Positions 35,932 to 48,294 are shown, numbered from the stretch's first letter. The stretch is DNA of 64,000 nucleotides from Cephalopachus bancanus (GCA_027257055.1 JAPVLO010000003.1:6823501-6887500); one strand, 5' to 3'. Notes: a model not told the origin generated them from the sequence alone. A program made the numbers and translations.

Positions 35932-37479
35932 GAAAGAATCTTTTTTCCTATATACATAAACTCACAGAGAAATGCATTTATGTATATGAATGTGTCTGTA
36001 TATATTAGAGTACTTATAGTTAGTCAAGCACTGGCATTCCCATTGTGGAAGTTATTTTCTTTTGTGGGGGTAATGATAGATAATAACAGAATAAAGGCAA
36101 AGGGATAAAAGTGACCAAATGTGGAAAGAGTTTGTCTATTTAGGGCGATGTTAGGCAGAGAAATTGAATAAGGTGACATCTGAGTAGAGACTTAATGCTG
36201 AGTAGAGACGTAATGAGGTGAAGGTGTAAATTAGGCAGATACCTGGTGAAAAGTCAGGGCTTACAGTAAATAGCCTGGAACATGGAATCATATCAACCTA
36301 TCTTCAAGTTCTTGATCTCATTTTTAATGATCTGCCTGATATGTGGAATAGTAACTTATACAATCTGAATCTTAGTATGCCTTGATCCAAAATTGTGACA
36401 TTAATATATATTTTAAATGTTTTTATACAGATCAAAATAATCTAAATAAGTGGAAAACACATAGTAAGTATTCCAAAATATCAGTTCCATTGCATTTTAT
36501 TGCATTCTGAATATTTTAAGCTGCTTTAGAGTTTTGCAGTGTCAAATGCACCTGTTTTTCTTTCTCTTTCATTCACATCAATTTATGCAGCATCAATGTT
36601 CTAACACTATCTAAGTGGCCCAGACATGTTTTGAAATACATGCCATATAGATATTTAGAGCAGAACCTTGGAACTGCTTGTATTTTCTGTCCAGCGCACT
36701 CAGCTTTGGCACATTTGCTATTCATATTATCAGTGAGTCATTTTATGTCTATATACAGCCACTGGCATTTTATAAAATACATATTAGTCCGTAAGACCAA
36801 TGCAAGTAGCAAAATAAATATTTTCTGAAACAAATACATTTTCAAATATGGTTTTGTTTATACACTAATCTTCCACCTTTGTGGTTTCTTTATATATTGC
36901 AAACATTTCCTTGAGTTATTTGACAAGTGGATTAATTTTGTATACACAGGGCTGTCCTGGAGTGATTTGAACTTTTTTTTATGTTTTCTCAATAGCACTT
37001 TTTATTTTTCAGAGTAGAAGGTGTGCAAAATTAAATTTTAAAATGGCTCCACTGTCCTAAGACAGTAACAACACTAAAAAGCAGATGAATATTGTCAAAG
37101 CTAAAGTGAGGTAACTTTAGCATCTTTCAGACTGTATTATTTAACATGTTTTGTTTTTCTATTGTAAACATTAGAAAAAAGCTGTATAGACAAAGTCTCA
37201 TACTATTACAGAATAAGGAAACTCTGCTAGTGTGTACAAACAGAAGGTACAGTATTGTGATAATAATTACACATTCATAAAGTTATTATAATGAAGTATG
37301 AGAATAACAATTTTGGAAAACAAAATGACAGGATATATAAATGTTCTTGAACTTTGTCATTATTTTTTGGACCCTAATCCCAAAGAAATAGTTTAATATA
37401 TATTTTTAAAATACGTGTTGATACTCTTAAAGTAACTTGAATACTTGTTACTGATTATCTCCTATCCAAAATGCTAATT
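35932..37479. other. Unassigned interval
   Basis: No gene or confident repeat. Short open frames here have no motifs. Confidence 0.5.
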
Positions 37480-38128
37480 TATTTTTCCTCCAAGAGTATA
37501 TAAGCATTTCCTTTTCACTCCATTGTACCAACATCTATTATTTTTTGCTGTTTTAGTAATGGTTATTCTGACTAGTATAAGGTGATATCTATCTTGTGGT
37601 TCTAATTTGCATTTCCCTGATGATTCATTACATTGAGCATTTTTATATATTTGTTGGTCATTTGTATCTTCCTTTTGAAGATGTCTGTTTATATCATTTG
37701 CTCACTTTTTAATGAAGTTATTTATTTTTTTCTTAGTGATTTGTTTGAGTTATTTTTAAATTCTGGATGTTAGTTCTTTGTTGAACATATTGTTTGTAAA
37801 TAGTTTCTCTCATTTTGTAGATTGCCTATTTACTCTGTTGATTATTTGCTGTGCAGAAGCATTTTAACTCAGTTAAGCACCACTTATTTATTTCTGCTTT
37901 GTTGCATTTGATTTTAGGATTTTAGCCATGAATTATTTGCCTTGGCCAATTACCAGGAGAGTTTTTCTAAGTTTTCTTCTAGGATTTTTATGGGTTCGGG
38001 ACTGACATTTAGAACTTTAATTCATTTTGAGTTAAACTTTGTATATGGTGAGAGACAGGAGTCCTTTTTCATTTTCCTTCATGTGCCTATCTAATTTTCC
38101 CAGCACCGTTTGTTGAAAAGGGTATCCT
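37480..38128 (-). mobile_element. L1 fragment, ORF2 3' part
   Basis: Reverse L1M-type text: gtaatggttattctgactag, then tttgcatttccctgatgat, tttgctgtgcagaagcat, and cccagcaccgtttgttgaa at the right end. Its right edge abuts the end of the Tigger-like transposon. The expected L1 3' end is not visible to the left. Confidence 0.85.
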
Positions 38129-38829
38129 TGAGACCAAAAGTGTTTCAGGTTTCACTTTATTTCAGATTTTGGAGTATTTACATGTGCATAATGAGATATC
38201 TTGAGAATGGAACCCAAATCTAAGCAATTTATTTATGTTTCACATATACTTTATATATATAGTCTGAAGGTGATTTTATATAATGTTTTCAATAATTTTG
38301 CTCATGAGTCAAATTTTGTGTATATTGAAATATAAGAAAACAAAGGTGTCACTATCTCAGCCACCCATGTGTACAATCTGTGGTTGTTTCATATCACCAT
38401 CACTTCTCATTTTAAATTTGTATGCTACCAATAAGCAATCATTTTTTATATTTATGCATGTATAAGTACTTACCAGTAAAAATATATAACCTGCCATTAA
38501 TACTGTGAAAATAATAATGTGTTCAGTATAGCTAAGTAGCACACTACCTGTATCAGCTGTTAAACAACAGCGTCATGAAACTTCAGTTTTTATAATCTAT
38601 TGACGATACCGTGCTTTTATTAAAAGGTTACTATTCATTGAATTTTATTTTTTTAAGTGAGAAAAAAAATCAGAATCAGTTGAGTGACCAGGTAGTAGAC
38701 CCTCTAGGGATAAGGAGAAAGTCTGCTGTATAGCTTTTAAAAAAGTTTCCTCCAGAGTCATCTGCCTCATAAACAAGGGTTTTGTTTTAAAAATTTTTCT
38801 TTGATTTTATAAACTGACATAATTTCCTT

Positions 38830-39535
38830 TTAATTTAAAAATTATAAACGCATAATAATTGTGCATATTTGTGAGGTACATAAAGATGTATACAAAATAT
38901 GTGATATTTTGATAAAACCATACAATGTGTAATGATCAAGTCTGGGTAATTGGTATATCCATCATCTCAACCATTAATCATTTCTTTATGTTGGGAACAT
39001 TTTAAATCTACTCTTTTAGTTATTTTAAAACACACAATAAATTATTGTTAAATATAGTTGCTTGATTGTGCTACCAAACACTAGATCTTTTTCTGTTTAC
39101 TTAACTGTATTTTAGTACTCATTAACCAACCTCTCTTTATCCTCCCCACCATTACCTTTCCATAGAAAGATAAGCATTTCAGAGCCGGGCTCGGTGGCTC
39201 AGCCTGTAATTCCGCACCTTTGGGAGGCTGAGGTGAGTGGATTGCCTGAGACCGCGGGTTCGAGACCCGCCTGGGCAGCGAGACCTCATCTCTACAATAA
39301 ATCAAAAAATTAGCTGGGCGTGGTAGTGCGCACCTGTAATTCCGGCTATGCGGAAGGCTGAGGCGGAAGGATTGTCGGAGTCCAACAGGCGAGGCTGCGG
39401 TGGCCGGGAGCGGCCACTGCACTCCAGTCTGGGTGACTGAGTGAGACTCCAACTCAAAAAAAAAAAAAAAAAAAAGATAAGCATTTCATTTTTTTCACTC
39501 ATATGTGGAAACTAAAAAAAAACAAAAATCTCTCG
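38830..39535 (-). mobile_element. L1 3' end inside the Tigger-like element, with an Alu inside
   Basis: Reverse L1 3' end: gtacataaagatgtatac, then gtaatgatcaagtctgggtaa, ggtatatccatcatctcaa, aataaattattgttaaatatag, and tactcattaaccaacctctc. It resumes after the Alu with ttcactcatatgtggaaac. No open frame. Confidence 0.83.
39184..39472 (+). mobile_element. Alu (derived, GGCAGCGAG type)
   Basis: Forward Alu with target-site duplication aagataagcatttca on both sides (left 39168-39182, right 39474-39488). It sits inside the L1 3' end that sits inside the Tigger-like element. Confidence 0.96.
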
Positions 39536-39701
39536 GTGCTGGTTACCAAAAGCTGACATGATTTCATATTCTTTTACAAATGTATATCTTTCTAGTCCTT
39601 CAAAAAGCCTATTACATGTTTTTGTCATGTTGTCTGTAGGCACTTTTTCTTCAGTGTTGACAACCTTGTCTTCATCATCACTATTATCACTATTATCCTA
39701 T

Positions 39702-39774
39702 TTTAGAGTCATTTTGGCTATTTGTCTATCACGGTTACCCTAATTTAGAGCCATTTTGGCTATTTGTCATCGGT
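39702..39774. repeat. Short 42-bp tandem duplication
   Basis: tttagagtcattttggctat at 39702 recurs as tttagagccattttggctat at 39744. Part of the Tigger-like element; the two halves differ between the shared cores. Confidence 0.8.
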
Positions 39775-40245
39775 CAATGAATGAACTACTGGTGCCTCAT
39801 TATCAATGCTAAAAACCTCTCTGATATCCACGTATTCCAGTTTACTGATGGACTCCAAAGGCATACTTTTACATATTTAAGGAGGTCAGTCATTGTGTTT
39901 CCTCCACCCCCCATCTGACATACAGAATCTACCAAAATCACTACCTTGTTCATCATTATCACTGAGGATAGTCACGGGCCAGATTTTGTATGAGGCATGC
40001 ACAACTGTGCCTTTAGTCACTGTGTTTCAAGTGTTGGCAACAGCATATATAACATACTTTACCTTTTCCACTGGGGATGGTGAATAAACTGTGTTGTGTG
40101 CCTGTATTTGAACTGCAACGTTAGGTCATTTGTGGAATTTTCCACTTGTAGGATCATGTTGGCACTCAAAAAGTTTTGAATCTTGGAACACTTTAGATTT
40201 CAGAGTTTTGGATTAGGGATGCCCATCTTGTGTAGGCCAGAAAAT

Positions 40246-41875
40246 TACTGCTGGAGGCCTGGTGATGCTATAAGAAATAGAACATGAAACTATGGTGTAA
40301 CAAGAACACCCCATACGCTAGAAGATAGCGCCTTGAGTGCTAAACTGGCCCTTTTCACAGTATAATGGCAATAAAACAGTAACTTCCAGAGTTCTTTCAA
40401 CAGCCCCTTTTTTACTCTATGTTAATTGCATTGACCACAATTATCAGAGCCTTGCCTCTGACTGACCAAAACAAAGCAAGGTGCTAAAATCCTTAAATAT
40501 CCATTGCATTGCTTGTCCCCTGATTCAATAGTAAACTTAAATAAAAGTGACTTTACCTGCATTATTACAAGTTTTTCACAGTCGAACATTTTGTATTCCA
40601 ATTGATACCATTTGGTACACATGGCAGGATTGCTAGGAAGATAAAGGTTTACTTCCCCAATTCCCCAACATCTAGTTGAAGGAATTAATCACATAGTATT
40701 TTGAAGTTATCTGTAATGTTATTGGGATATTTTGGTATTTGAAAGCTAAGAAAATTCTCTGTCATCAGCTAGACCAGAGTTAGTTAATGATCTTGAAAGT
40801 ACAGATGTCTCTGAGTGTCTATTGTCAGTGTATCAGTATCAACAGTAACCATCATTGCAAGTATAATCAGAGATTAGGAAAAGCAATTGTTTCCAAAAAT
40901 AATGCTTCTTTGTTCTAAGTAAAAGGTGCATATTAGCTTTATTCAAGATTAGGGTTTATTTTAGAGGTTTGTGACAGTTCCATTTGTTTTTATAGAGTAT
41001 CTGAGATTGAACCTTGATACTGGATTTAACTGACTCCTTGCAAAGGCTGCAGGGTGTGGACATATATTACCAAGGCATTGCACTTGGCAGAGGAAGGAAT
41101 GAATATTGCATTGCCTAATATCCCATAGGAATGGGAAGGGGGGGTGCATAATGTTCCTTCACTGTTATTGAGGGCTGTGTTGACTGTGTAATGCGTAATA
41201 GAATTTGACTTGAGGATTTTAAGTAGAGTACATACTTAGGTCATTAGAATTCTTGGTCACTGACCAAGATAACCAGGAAAGCAAATACTTTTGAGATGCC
41301 TTAATTTAGGAATAAAACAAAGAATTTATTAGTTTCATTTCTCCATCTCCTCAACTTTTTTTCTTCTTACATTCTGTTGTAGAAAAAGGCACTCTCAGTG
41401 ACAGACCTTTGCAAAGTCTAAATACTAAATATTACTAATAGCATGGTGATAAATTCATCCTTTTTTTAAAGCAAAGGCCATCTTGGTGATATCTTGTTAA
41501 CATAACTCAGAACTAATACAATGACCTGCTTTGTAAATAAAGTACTTTCCTGCTAAAAAGAAAAAAAAAGTACAGATAAACTTGAAGGCATTTGACAAAT
41601 AGGAAGTATGGAGGGTTGAGACATCAGCTGAGTGAGGAGTGAGGAAGTGAGTTAGCTTAAGAGGCTTTCAGCATTGGTGACTGAAACTATCAGACGCCTT
41701 GTCAGAATGCCACTGTGGTTGTTCTTAAGAGCATGTGCTGAGAGCCTGGGAAGTCAGTGTTGGTCTATTTGTCCTGGCTTCCTTCCTCTCCACATTCTGT
41801 AACCTCATGGCAGCTTAACTCTAAGGAAGGAAGCAGGGAAGGGTTAGGTTCCATTGATAGCCTTTTTCTCTCCTT
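40246..41875. other. Unassigned interval
   Basis: No gene or named repeat recognised; somewhat less AT-rich at 41600-41850. Confidence 0.45.
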
Positions 41876-41879
41876 AGAT

Positions 41880-42530
41880 TTTTTGAGATATGACTGACAA
41901 GTTTGTAAAATGATTTTCATAATCAAGCTATTGACACATCCATCACTACATAATTACCTTTTCGTGGTATCTATGAGTTCAATGATTTTTTAGATTCCAT
42001 GTGTAACTGAGATCGCATAGTATTGATCATTCTATGTCTGGCTTATTTCACTGAGCACTTTCAGTTTCATGTATTGTATGAATTTCCCTGTTTTTATGGT
42101 TGAATAATATTTCATTGTATATACATGCCCCATTTTTAAAATCCATTCATCTGTCAAATGGCACATAGCTTGTTTCCTTAAATTGGCTATTGTGAATAAT
42201 ACTGTAATAAACATGAGAAATATCTTTTCAAGATACTGATTTCATGCAAATGATAAATGAATATATGAAAAAGTATTCAATGTCACTAATCATTAGGGAA
42301 ATGCAAATCAAAACCACAATGACATATCACCTCACTCCTGTTAAAAAGGCTATAATCAAACAGATAAGACATAACAAGTGTTGATGATGTAGATAAAAGG
42401 GAAAACTTGTACACTGTTTATGGAACTGTAAATTAGTTTAGCCACCATGGAAAGCAGTATAAATGTTCTTCAAAAACATGAAAGTAGAACTACCTTATGA
42501 TTCAACAATCCCAGTTTTGGATATATATTC
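41880..42530 (-). mobile_element. L1 3' end with 5' inversion
   Basis: 41880-42245 is L1 on the minus strand (ctgtttttatggttgaataa, then aaatccattcatctgtcaa and aatactgtaataaacatgag). 42246-42530 is L1 on the plus strand (aagtattcaatgtcactaat, then tgcaaatcaaaaccacaatg and gaactaccttatgattcaac). In a normal L1 the end of the second piece directly precedes the start of the first, so this is one insertion with an inverted 5' part, as made by twin priming. Target-site duplication not resolved. Confidence 0.85.
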
Positions 42531-42534
42531 AGTG

Positions 42535-43367
42535 ACAGCGTTTCTATTGACAGTTTCTGGTATTTTTATCATCTCTCTACCAATAAATCACTTCAATGGG
42601 CTCTATGGACTAACATTACCCTAAAGAAAACCTCTAAATCATTTACTAGTGTTCTATTTATTTTGAAAATCCTGTTTATTGTGGAGTCATTTTATCCCAC
42701 TATATGTCAGCAGAACACGACACTGAGAAAAATGACCAACCTGGTTTCTTCACCTGTACAACAGGTTTGTTTGGTAGCCTTGTAGAATAAACCTAATATT
42801 TGCCAGAGGAAGGAAAAAAGACAGGAAAGGAAAAAAATTAACAGGGTGATGGACTTCTTAGTAGAGAATGTATAGGTTAAGATGAGAAAGTTTGCACTCA
42901 AAATGCTCAACTAGCTGCTACCTATGGAGTTGAGTGGCCAATATTGCCATGGCTAAACTCCTCATCCCAAAGTCTCACAAATAATCAAATGGTAAGTGCT
43001 ATATCACTCTAGTTCCCCAGGAAGATATTTTATGTAGATGGATGGGCCTTGATGTTTTAATAAACTACTAAATTGTCTTTTGTTGTATGATACTGTGAAT
43101 CATGGCAGCACCCGTGGAACTGTCCAAAGACAAGATTCTAAGCCGAAGTACCTGGTGCAGTAAATGATACAAGTAATGGAGTATGTGTTACAAGTCATGG
43201 AACTAAATATGCTTTCACTTGTGTAGTACGGTAGATGCTAGTTGAAAGTCAAGAGGTCCTGGACTGTACCTCCCAGTTGTCTGGAACTGCATATATGAGT
43301 GACCATACAGAATGACACTTTCACTGTATTTCTTTTATTATCTCCTCTATAAATATAGTCCTTGAAA

Positions 43368-43368
<1 letters not shown>
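42535..43368. other. Unassigned interval
   Basis: No gene or named repeat recognised. Confidence 0.5.

Positions 43369-43369
<1 letters not shown>

Positions 43370-43409
<40 letters not shown>
43370..43409. repeat. (TG)n microsatellite
   Basis: About 20 TG units. Confidence 0.97.
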
Positions 43410-43414
<5 letters not shown>

Positions 43415-44289
43415 CTGAGAAGTCCTGGACTATGGGTTTGACTTCTTGGCCTCTGAAATCCCAGGGCTAACCATAAAAAAAAGAACAGATGTCATAATAA
43501 GAAAGCAACAGGGCATTTCAAATAAAAAGTTGGTTCCAGAGCCGTTATGGTTGCAGGTGACTAAAACCCTTCTTTCTACAGTCATTGCTTCCTTTATTCC
43601 TTCTTAAAAATTAATAAATACCATCAGGACAAAATAATGTTCATATTGTATGTATTAATTGAAGCTTCACTTTATGAGGACTCCATTGACTAGCATACAA
43701 CAGGCCTATGAGTAATGAGAGAATATCTGACCCTTTTATATCTTACGTTGCATATCCTACATATTTTCTTTCATGGAAACCAATATTAAAATACATCCCA
43801 GACACTTGGATCTTTTAAATATCTTGGCTGTTAAGAACAACTTGGGAAGAAACATGCAAGTGCAGATATCTCTATGACATATTGGTTTTCATTCATTTGA
43901 AAAGAGAGGTTATATGATGTTTAAAAGTGTGTATTATATTTTAAAAATTAGTTGCAGAAGGTAAATCTTTCCATTTTATGTAAAAATAAAATGATAAAAT
44001 TAAATAAATAAATCTCAAAATTATACTCCCCTTTTTAAGAAATTCAGACTTCAATTTTTGTCTAGACAAATGTACATTTAGAATATTCATTTTTGTGTAT
44101 TTTATGGTTAGAAAATGATCAAATATCTCTAATTACTGTAAATTCTTTAATAATTTATGCATAAAAGACAACAATCTCTCATAGAAAATATCTAATTCAA
44201 TGTTTAGAGACTGTTGAATAGCTTGATCAATTAGCATGCCTACGCTGCCAAAATAACTTCCAAATTCTGATTATACAGATAAATATTTC
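43410..44289. other. Unassigned AT-rich interval
   Basis: No gene or named repeat recognised. Confidence 0.5.
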
Positions 44290-44562
44290 ATTAAATTGTT
44301 TCATTAGCCAATTTTCATAGATTTTTAAATGGTTTTATTGACATATAATTCATATACTCTGTTGAGTATACATTTAGTGGCTTTTTTATGTATATTTGTG
44401 GAATAACAAAAAATCTAATTTTGATATTTTCATCACCTCTTAAAAAACTCCCATTCTCATCAGCATTCATTCTTCTGTCACCCATCTACCCAGGTCCTGG
44501 TTTCTGTCATTACAATGTTGCCTATTTTGGAAATTTTGTGCAAATGGAATCATACAGTATGG

Positions 44563-44564
<2 letters not shown>

Positions 44565-44610
<46 letters not shown>
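44565..44610. repeat. (GT)n microsatellite inside L1
   Basis: About 23 GT units, followed by TA-rich sequence to 44645. It marks the place where L1 text is missing. Confidence 0.97.
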
Positions 44611-44613
<3 letters not shown>

Positions 44614-44755
44614 CATATATACACATGTATATATACTATATTTAAAAAAATATATTTTATTCCTGTCTGCTGGTTATCTTTTTCTTTATTTGATAGTGTT
44701 TCTTACAACACAATTTTTCAAATTTTGAATAAGTGTAATTTATCTATTTTTTTTT

Positions 44756-45335
44756 ACTTTATTTAAAATTCTGTATATTTGAGGTGTACAGCCAGGGATA
44801 CGTATAGATAGTAAATTATTTAGTGAGGCAAATTAGCATATCTATCATCTCACAGTTACTTTTTTGTGATGAAAGTAGCTAAAATCTACTTTTTTAACAA
44901 AATTCCAAATGTAATACAGTTTTATTGACTATAGTTCTCTTGTTGTACATTAGATCTCCAGACTGGTTCATCCTACATATCTGCTACTTGTATCTTTTGT
45001 TTTATATCTCCCCAGTTCTTGTCCACTCCTGTTTCCTACAACCACACTTTTATTCTCTATCTCTGTGTATTTAACATATTATTTATACATATTTTTAGAT
45101 TCCATATAAAAGTGAGATCACCAACTGATAAAGAAATCTGCATTCTCAAGTTTACTGCAAGTTATGGAAACAACCTAAGTGTCAGTCAATTGACAAACTA
45201 GTAAAGAAAATGTGTGTCTGTAATAATGAAATATGAGTCAGCCTCAGAGAAGAAGATTTTGTCATTTGCTACAACACAGATCTATCAAAAGGGCATTATA
45301 CTGAGTGAAATAAGCAATACACAGAAAAAAATATT
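44756..45335 (-). mobile_element. L1 3' end with 5' inversion, nested
   Basis: 44756-45122 is L1 3' end on the minus strand (ctgtatatttgaggtgtaca, tatctatcatctcacagtta, tgtacattagatctccag, ttagattccatataaaagtg). 45126-45335 is L1 on the plus strand (aagttatggaaacaacctaa, gcattatactgagtgaaata, caatacacagaaaaa). In L1 the end of the second piece joins the start of the first, again a twin-priming structure. It interrupts the older L1; flanks tattttttttta and tattttttatg may be the target duplication. Confidence 0.85.
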
Positions 45336-45440
45336 TTTTATGTCATATCTAAGAAACCATTTTCTAAACCAAGGTCATAACAATTTACTTCTGTGTATTC
45401 CTCTCTGAGTTTCATGATTTTTACTCTTTTATTTTTGTTT

Positions 45441-46589
45441 TTCATTCATTTAAATTAATATTTTACATGCAAAATAGTAGTTTATTATTATTATTATTAT
45501 TATTATTGTCATGCAAGTATCCATTTACCCTAGCACTATTTCTTGGAAATACAAACTTTGCCCCAGTTAATTGTCTTGAATTCTGGTCAAATATAATGAT
45601 ATTAACTGTAAAAAGAGAAGCAAATAAAGAGGTCTACCTTCCAGTGTAAAAATTACTTAAGTATGCTTACAGGCATTTTAATATAAAGCTACCATATAGT
45701 TAGCAGAATGTAAAACAAGATGTACATCTGAACAATCATCATAAGGTAGACTATATCTACCTACCTACCTACTTATTTATCTATCAATCATCTGTGTATC
45801 TCCATTTTAGTTAATGTATTTGTGAGTATAAACAAATGTATGCAAAATAATGCCTTAGCCAAGTAAGTATAGAAAATAAAAAGTAACATTACATTTTAAG
45901 AAACGAAAGTGAATATGATCCTATTCTCTGACATGTTAAAAAGAACCAACTATATATTAGCATAAAATGATAAAAATCATTACGTTTCAAAATTTTAGTA
46001 TAAACGTATTGTCCAAATATCTAATATAAAGATATGTTAAAACCCACCTATGATATTAACAGTAAATATTAATGCAAAACATCAAAAAGGACATTTTTAC
46101 ATATAAAAACCACATTTTAGTTATTCATCTTTTTTATCACTAGGCACTATTTCAGTTTGTGAACTTTATGTACTGTTTAATAGAGTGAATAATAGATAGA
46201 GAAAATATAACCAGGTACAAAAATGGAGTTGGGTAGTAATAAAACGTTTCCTATTTTTATTTGTATTACAAGTAAAATAAAACATAAAACATGTTTTCTA
46301 AACTCAAAAGTTAAGTTAGAGGATACCTGGATTGGTTCCAGTGGCAATAAAGAAATATAACTAGCTATTCTTAGGAAATACTTATAACAATATTTGCTTA
46401 AATATGAGCAACCATAATATCAATGAATAGTAGATATTTCATGGCCCATATATACTTAAACCATGATTTGACACATAAGGATTAATAAAATAAACAAAAA
46501 CACTTAAAAACAACCAAATTACTCCTTAGGGTAAGGAAAAAAAAAGGTTTAAGAAAGAAATTGTGAAAACTTTCTTGATATGGATCAAA
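45441..46589. other. Unassigned AT-rich interval with short simple repeats
   Basis: Contains (TTA)n at 45483-45507 and a short (CTAC)n/(CTAT)n stretch at 45756-45790. No gene or named repeat. Confidence 0.55.
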
Positions 46590-46925
46590 ATATGTCCTTG
46601 CAAAATTCATGTTATGTGATTTTGTTTGAAGATAGGGCTCCCATGGAGCAGGTAATTAAGTTAAATAAGGTTCAAAGTGTGATATTCTGATATAGCTGGT
46701 GTCCTTATTAAGAGGCAGAGACACTAGAGCTTGCCCTTTCTGAGTGAGGGCACTACTAGAAGACAGTCACCTGAATGCCAGAAAGAGAACCGTCACCAGA
46801 AACTACATTTGCCAGCATTTTAATCATGGATGTCTAGCCCCCAGAATGTTTAAAAACTAATTGCCTATTTCTTAGACTGCCTATTTTGTGGGAATTTGTT
46901 ACTGCAGTTTGAACAGACTAATACA
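46590..46925 (+). mobile_element. MLT1-type LTR
   Basis: Order of features as in MLT1: gttatgtgattttgtttgaagatagggc, in short form gaagatagggct, then gctggtgtccttattaagag, ggatgtctagcccccagaa, tgtgggaatttgttactgca and the end aacagactaatacac. No adjoining internal region seen, so probably a solo LTR. Confidence 0.78.
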
Positions 46926-47099
46926 CTTGTAGGTGCTCACAATGCATTCAATAAAGTGTCTTCACTCCTAACTTAAAAAAAAAAAACAACTAAATTGAAA
47001 ATAATGGGAGGCTTACTAATTATAATTCTATTTAATAGTACCTGGTAGTGGCAAGTTCAATATGAGGATGGTGGCAACCAAAAATCATATGATCATTGT

Positions 47100-47610
47100 T
47101 CTGAAAGTTCTGTTTCAAAGTTAAAAGACATTATTTTAAGTGACATAAGCTAGGCACAGATAGACAAATATCACATGTTCTCACTCGTGTAGAATCTAAG
47201 AAAGCTGGTTTCACATAAATAGAGAATAGAATGGAGGTGATCAGGGGGCAGAGTGCTTATAGGGAAGGAGGGATGGGGGTGCATTGCTCAAAGGATATAT
47301 AATTTCGGTTAGATAGGAGCAATAAATTTCAAGAGATTTATTGTACAGTACACTGACTATAGTTAATAAAAATGAAAAGAGTAGATGTGATGTCTCAAAT
47401 CACAAAATCACTGTGTGAAGTAATGCATCCATTAATTAGGTAAATTTAACCATTCCACTATATATCTATATTCATATATATGTACATATATATATACACA
47501 CACGGAGAGGAGTGTGTGTATACACACACTCATACACACACACATATGCTCACTTCAAAACATGTTACTGATGAAAACATATATTACTTGTCAAGTAAAA
47601 AAAATATAAC
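47100..47610 (+). mobile_element. L1 3' end (L1MA age)
   Basis: Forward: attttaagtgacataagc, then atcacatgttctcactcg, gagaatagaatggaggtga, aggatatataatttcgg, gactatagttaataaa, and an end rich in TA/CA repeats. Starts at the ORF2 C-terminus; no frame. Confidence 0.82.
47493..47522. repeat. Perfect 11-bp inverted repeat
   Basis: tatacacacac (47493-47503), spacer ggagagga, gtgtgtgtata (47512-47522), in the microsatellite-like tail of the L1. Confidence 0.9.
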
Positions 47611-47613
47611 TTA

Positions 47614-47890
47614 GCCGGGCTTGGTGGCTCAGCCTGTAATCCCGCGCCTTGGGAGGCTGAGGTGAGTGGATTGCCTGAGCCCGCGGGTTCGAGACCTGCC
47701 TGGGCAACTTGGCCAGACCTCATCTCTACAATAAATCAAAAAATTAGCTGGGTGTGGTAGCGCGCGCCTGTAGTTCCAGCTTCTCGGAAGGCTGAGGCGG
47801 GAGGATCGCTGGAGCCCAGCAGGTAGAGGCTGCGGTGGCCGGGAGCGTGCCACTTGTACTCCAGTCTGGGTGACGGAGTGAGACTTCAAC
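47614..47890 (+). mobile_element. Alu (intermediate type)
   Basis: Forward Alu with the longer linker GGGCAACTTGGCCAGACC; the tail has become (TAAA)n and (TA)n to about 47935. Flanks aatataactta and tataaaactta are a degraded duplication. Confidence 0.95.
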
Positions 47891-48294
47891 AACAAATAAA
47901 TAAATAAATATATATATATACATATATATATATAAAACTTAAAGACATTAAAAAAATAAAATAAAATGCATTCTACAGATGAAGACTAATAAGAATAGTT
48001 ATATATGATTTTCTTTTACCTGAACATAGAAGGAACTATGGTAAAACTAATGAGATAGTTCAATAACGAAGTTGGATGAAAATTATATCTTGAAAAACTT
48101 ACATCCTTCTATAATCAAACAATACAGTTAGAAAATGAAAAAGACAAGCTCAGAGTTATAACAAAAATTTTTAAATACTACAAAATAAATTAACACACCT
48201 GCAGGGTCTTCAAGAAGAAAAACATTAATCCTTAATGAAGTACCCAAAATCACTTAGAATAATTGGAGACAGCACAGAAGTTTCCTCTGGTTTT

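Larger units (their letters stand above)
38129..40245 (-). mobile_element. Tigger-like (pogo) DNA transposon, interrupted
   Basis: The left part 38129-38560 (accaaaagtgtttcagg, attttggagtatttacatg, tgagatatcttgagaatgg, cactatctcagccacccatg) and the right part 39540-40245 (ending ctttagatttcagagttttgg, then attagggatgcccatc) match the body and terminal wording of a Tigger-group transposon that I know with the end GGATTAGGGATGCTCAACC. It is split by an L1 3' end at about 38830-39535. On the minus strand 39540-39640 gives a possible end of a jerky-type transposase, broken. Exact family not assigned. Confidence 0.55.
44290..45440 (-). mobile_element. Old L1 3' part, interrupted by a younger L1
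   Basis: Three reverse pieces in L1 order: 44290-44564 (3' end: ttttattgacatataattcat, tttgtgcaaatggaatcata), 44650-44755 (ctgctggttatctttttc, then taagtgtaatttatctat) and 45336-45440 (tgtcatatctaagaaacc, then aaccaaggtcataac). About 0.9 kb of normal L1 text is missing between the first two, where a TG repeat now stands. The second gap is the younger insertion at 44756-45335. Confidence 0.82.

Noticed and set aside
39081..39452. 123-codon frame as a gene
   Set aside because: Antisense Alu frame extended into the neighbouring L1 3' end.
44388..44645. 85-codon frame with a CVCVCV run
   Set aside because: Again a translated GT repeat joined to L1 sequence.
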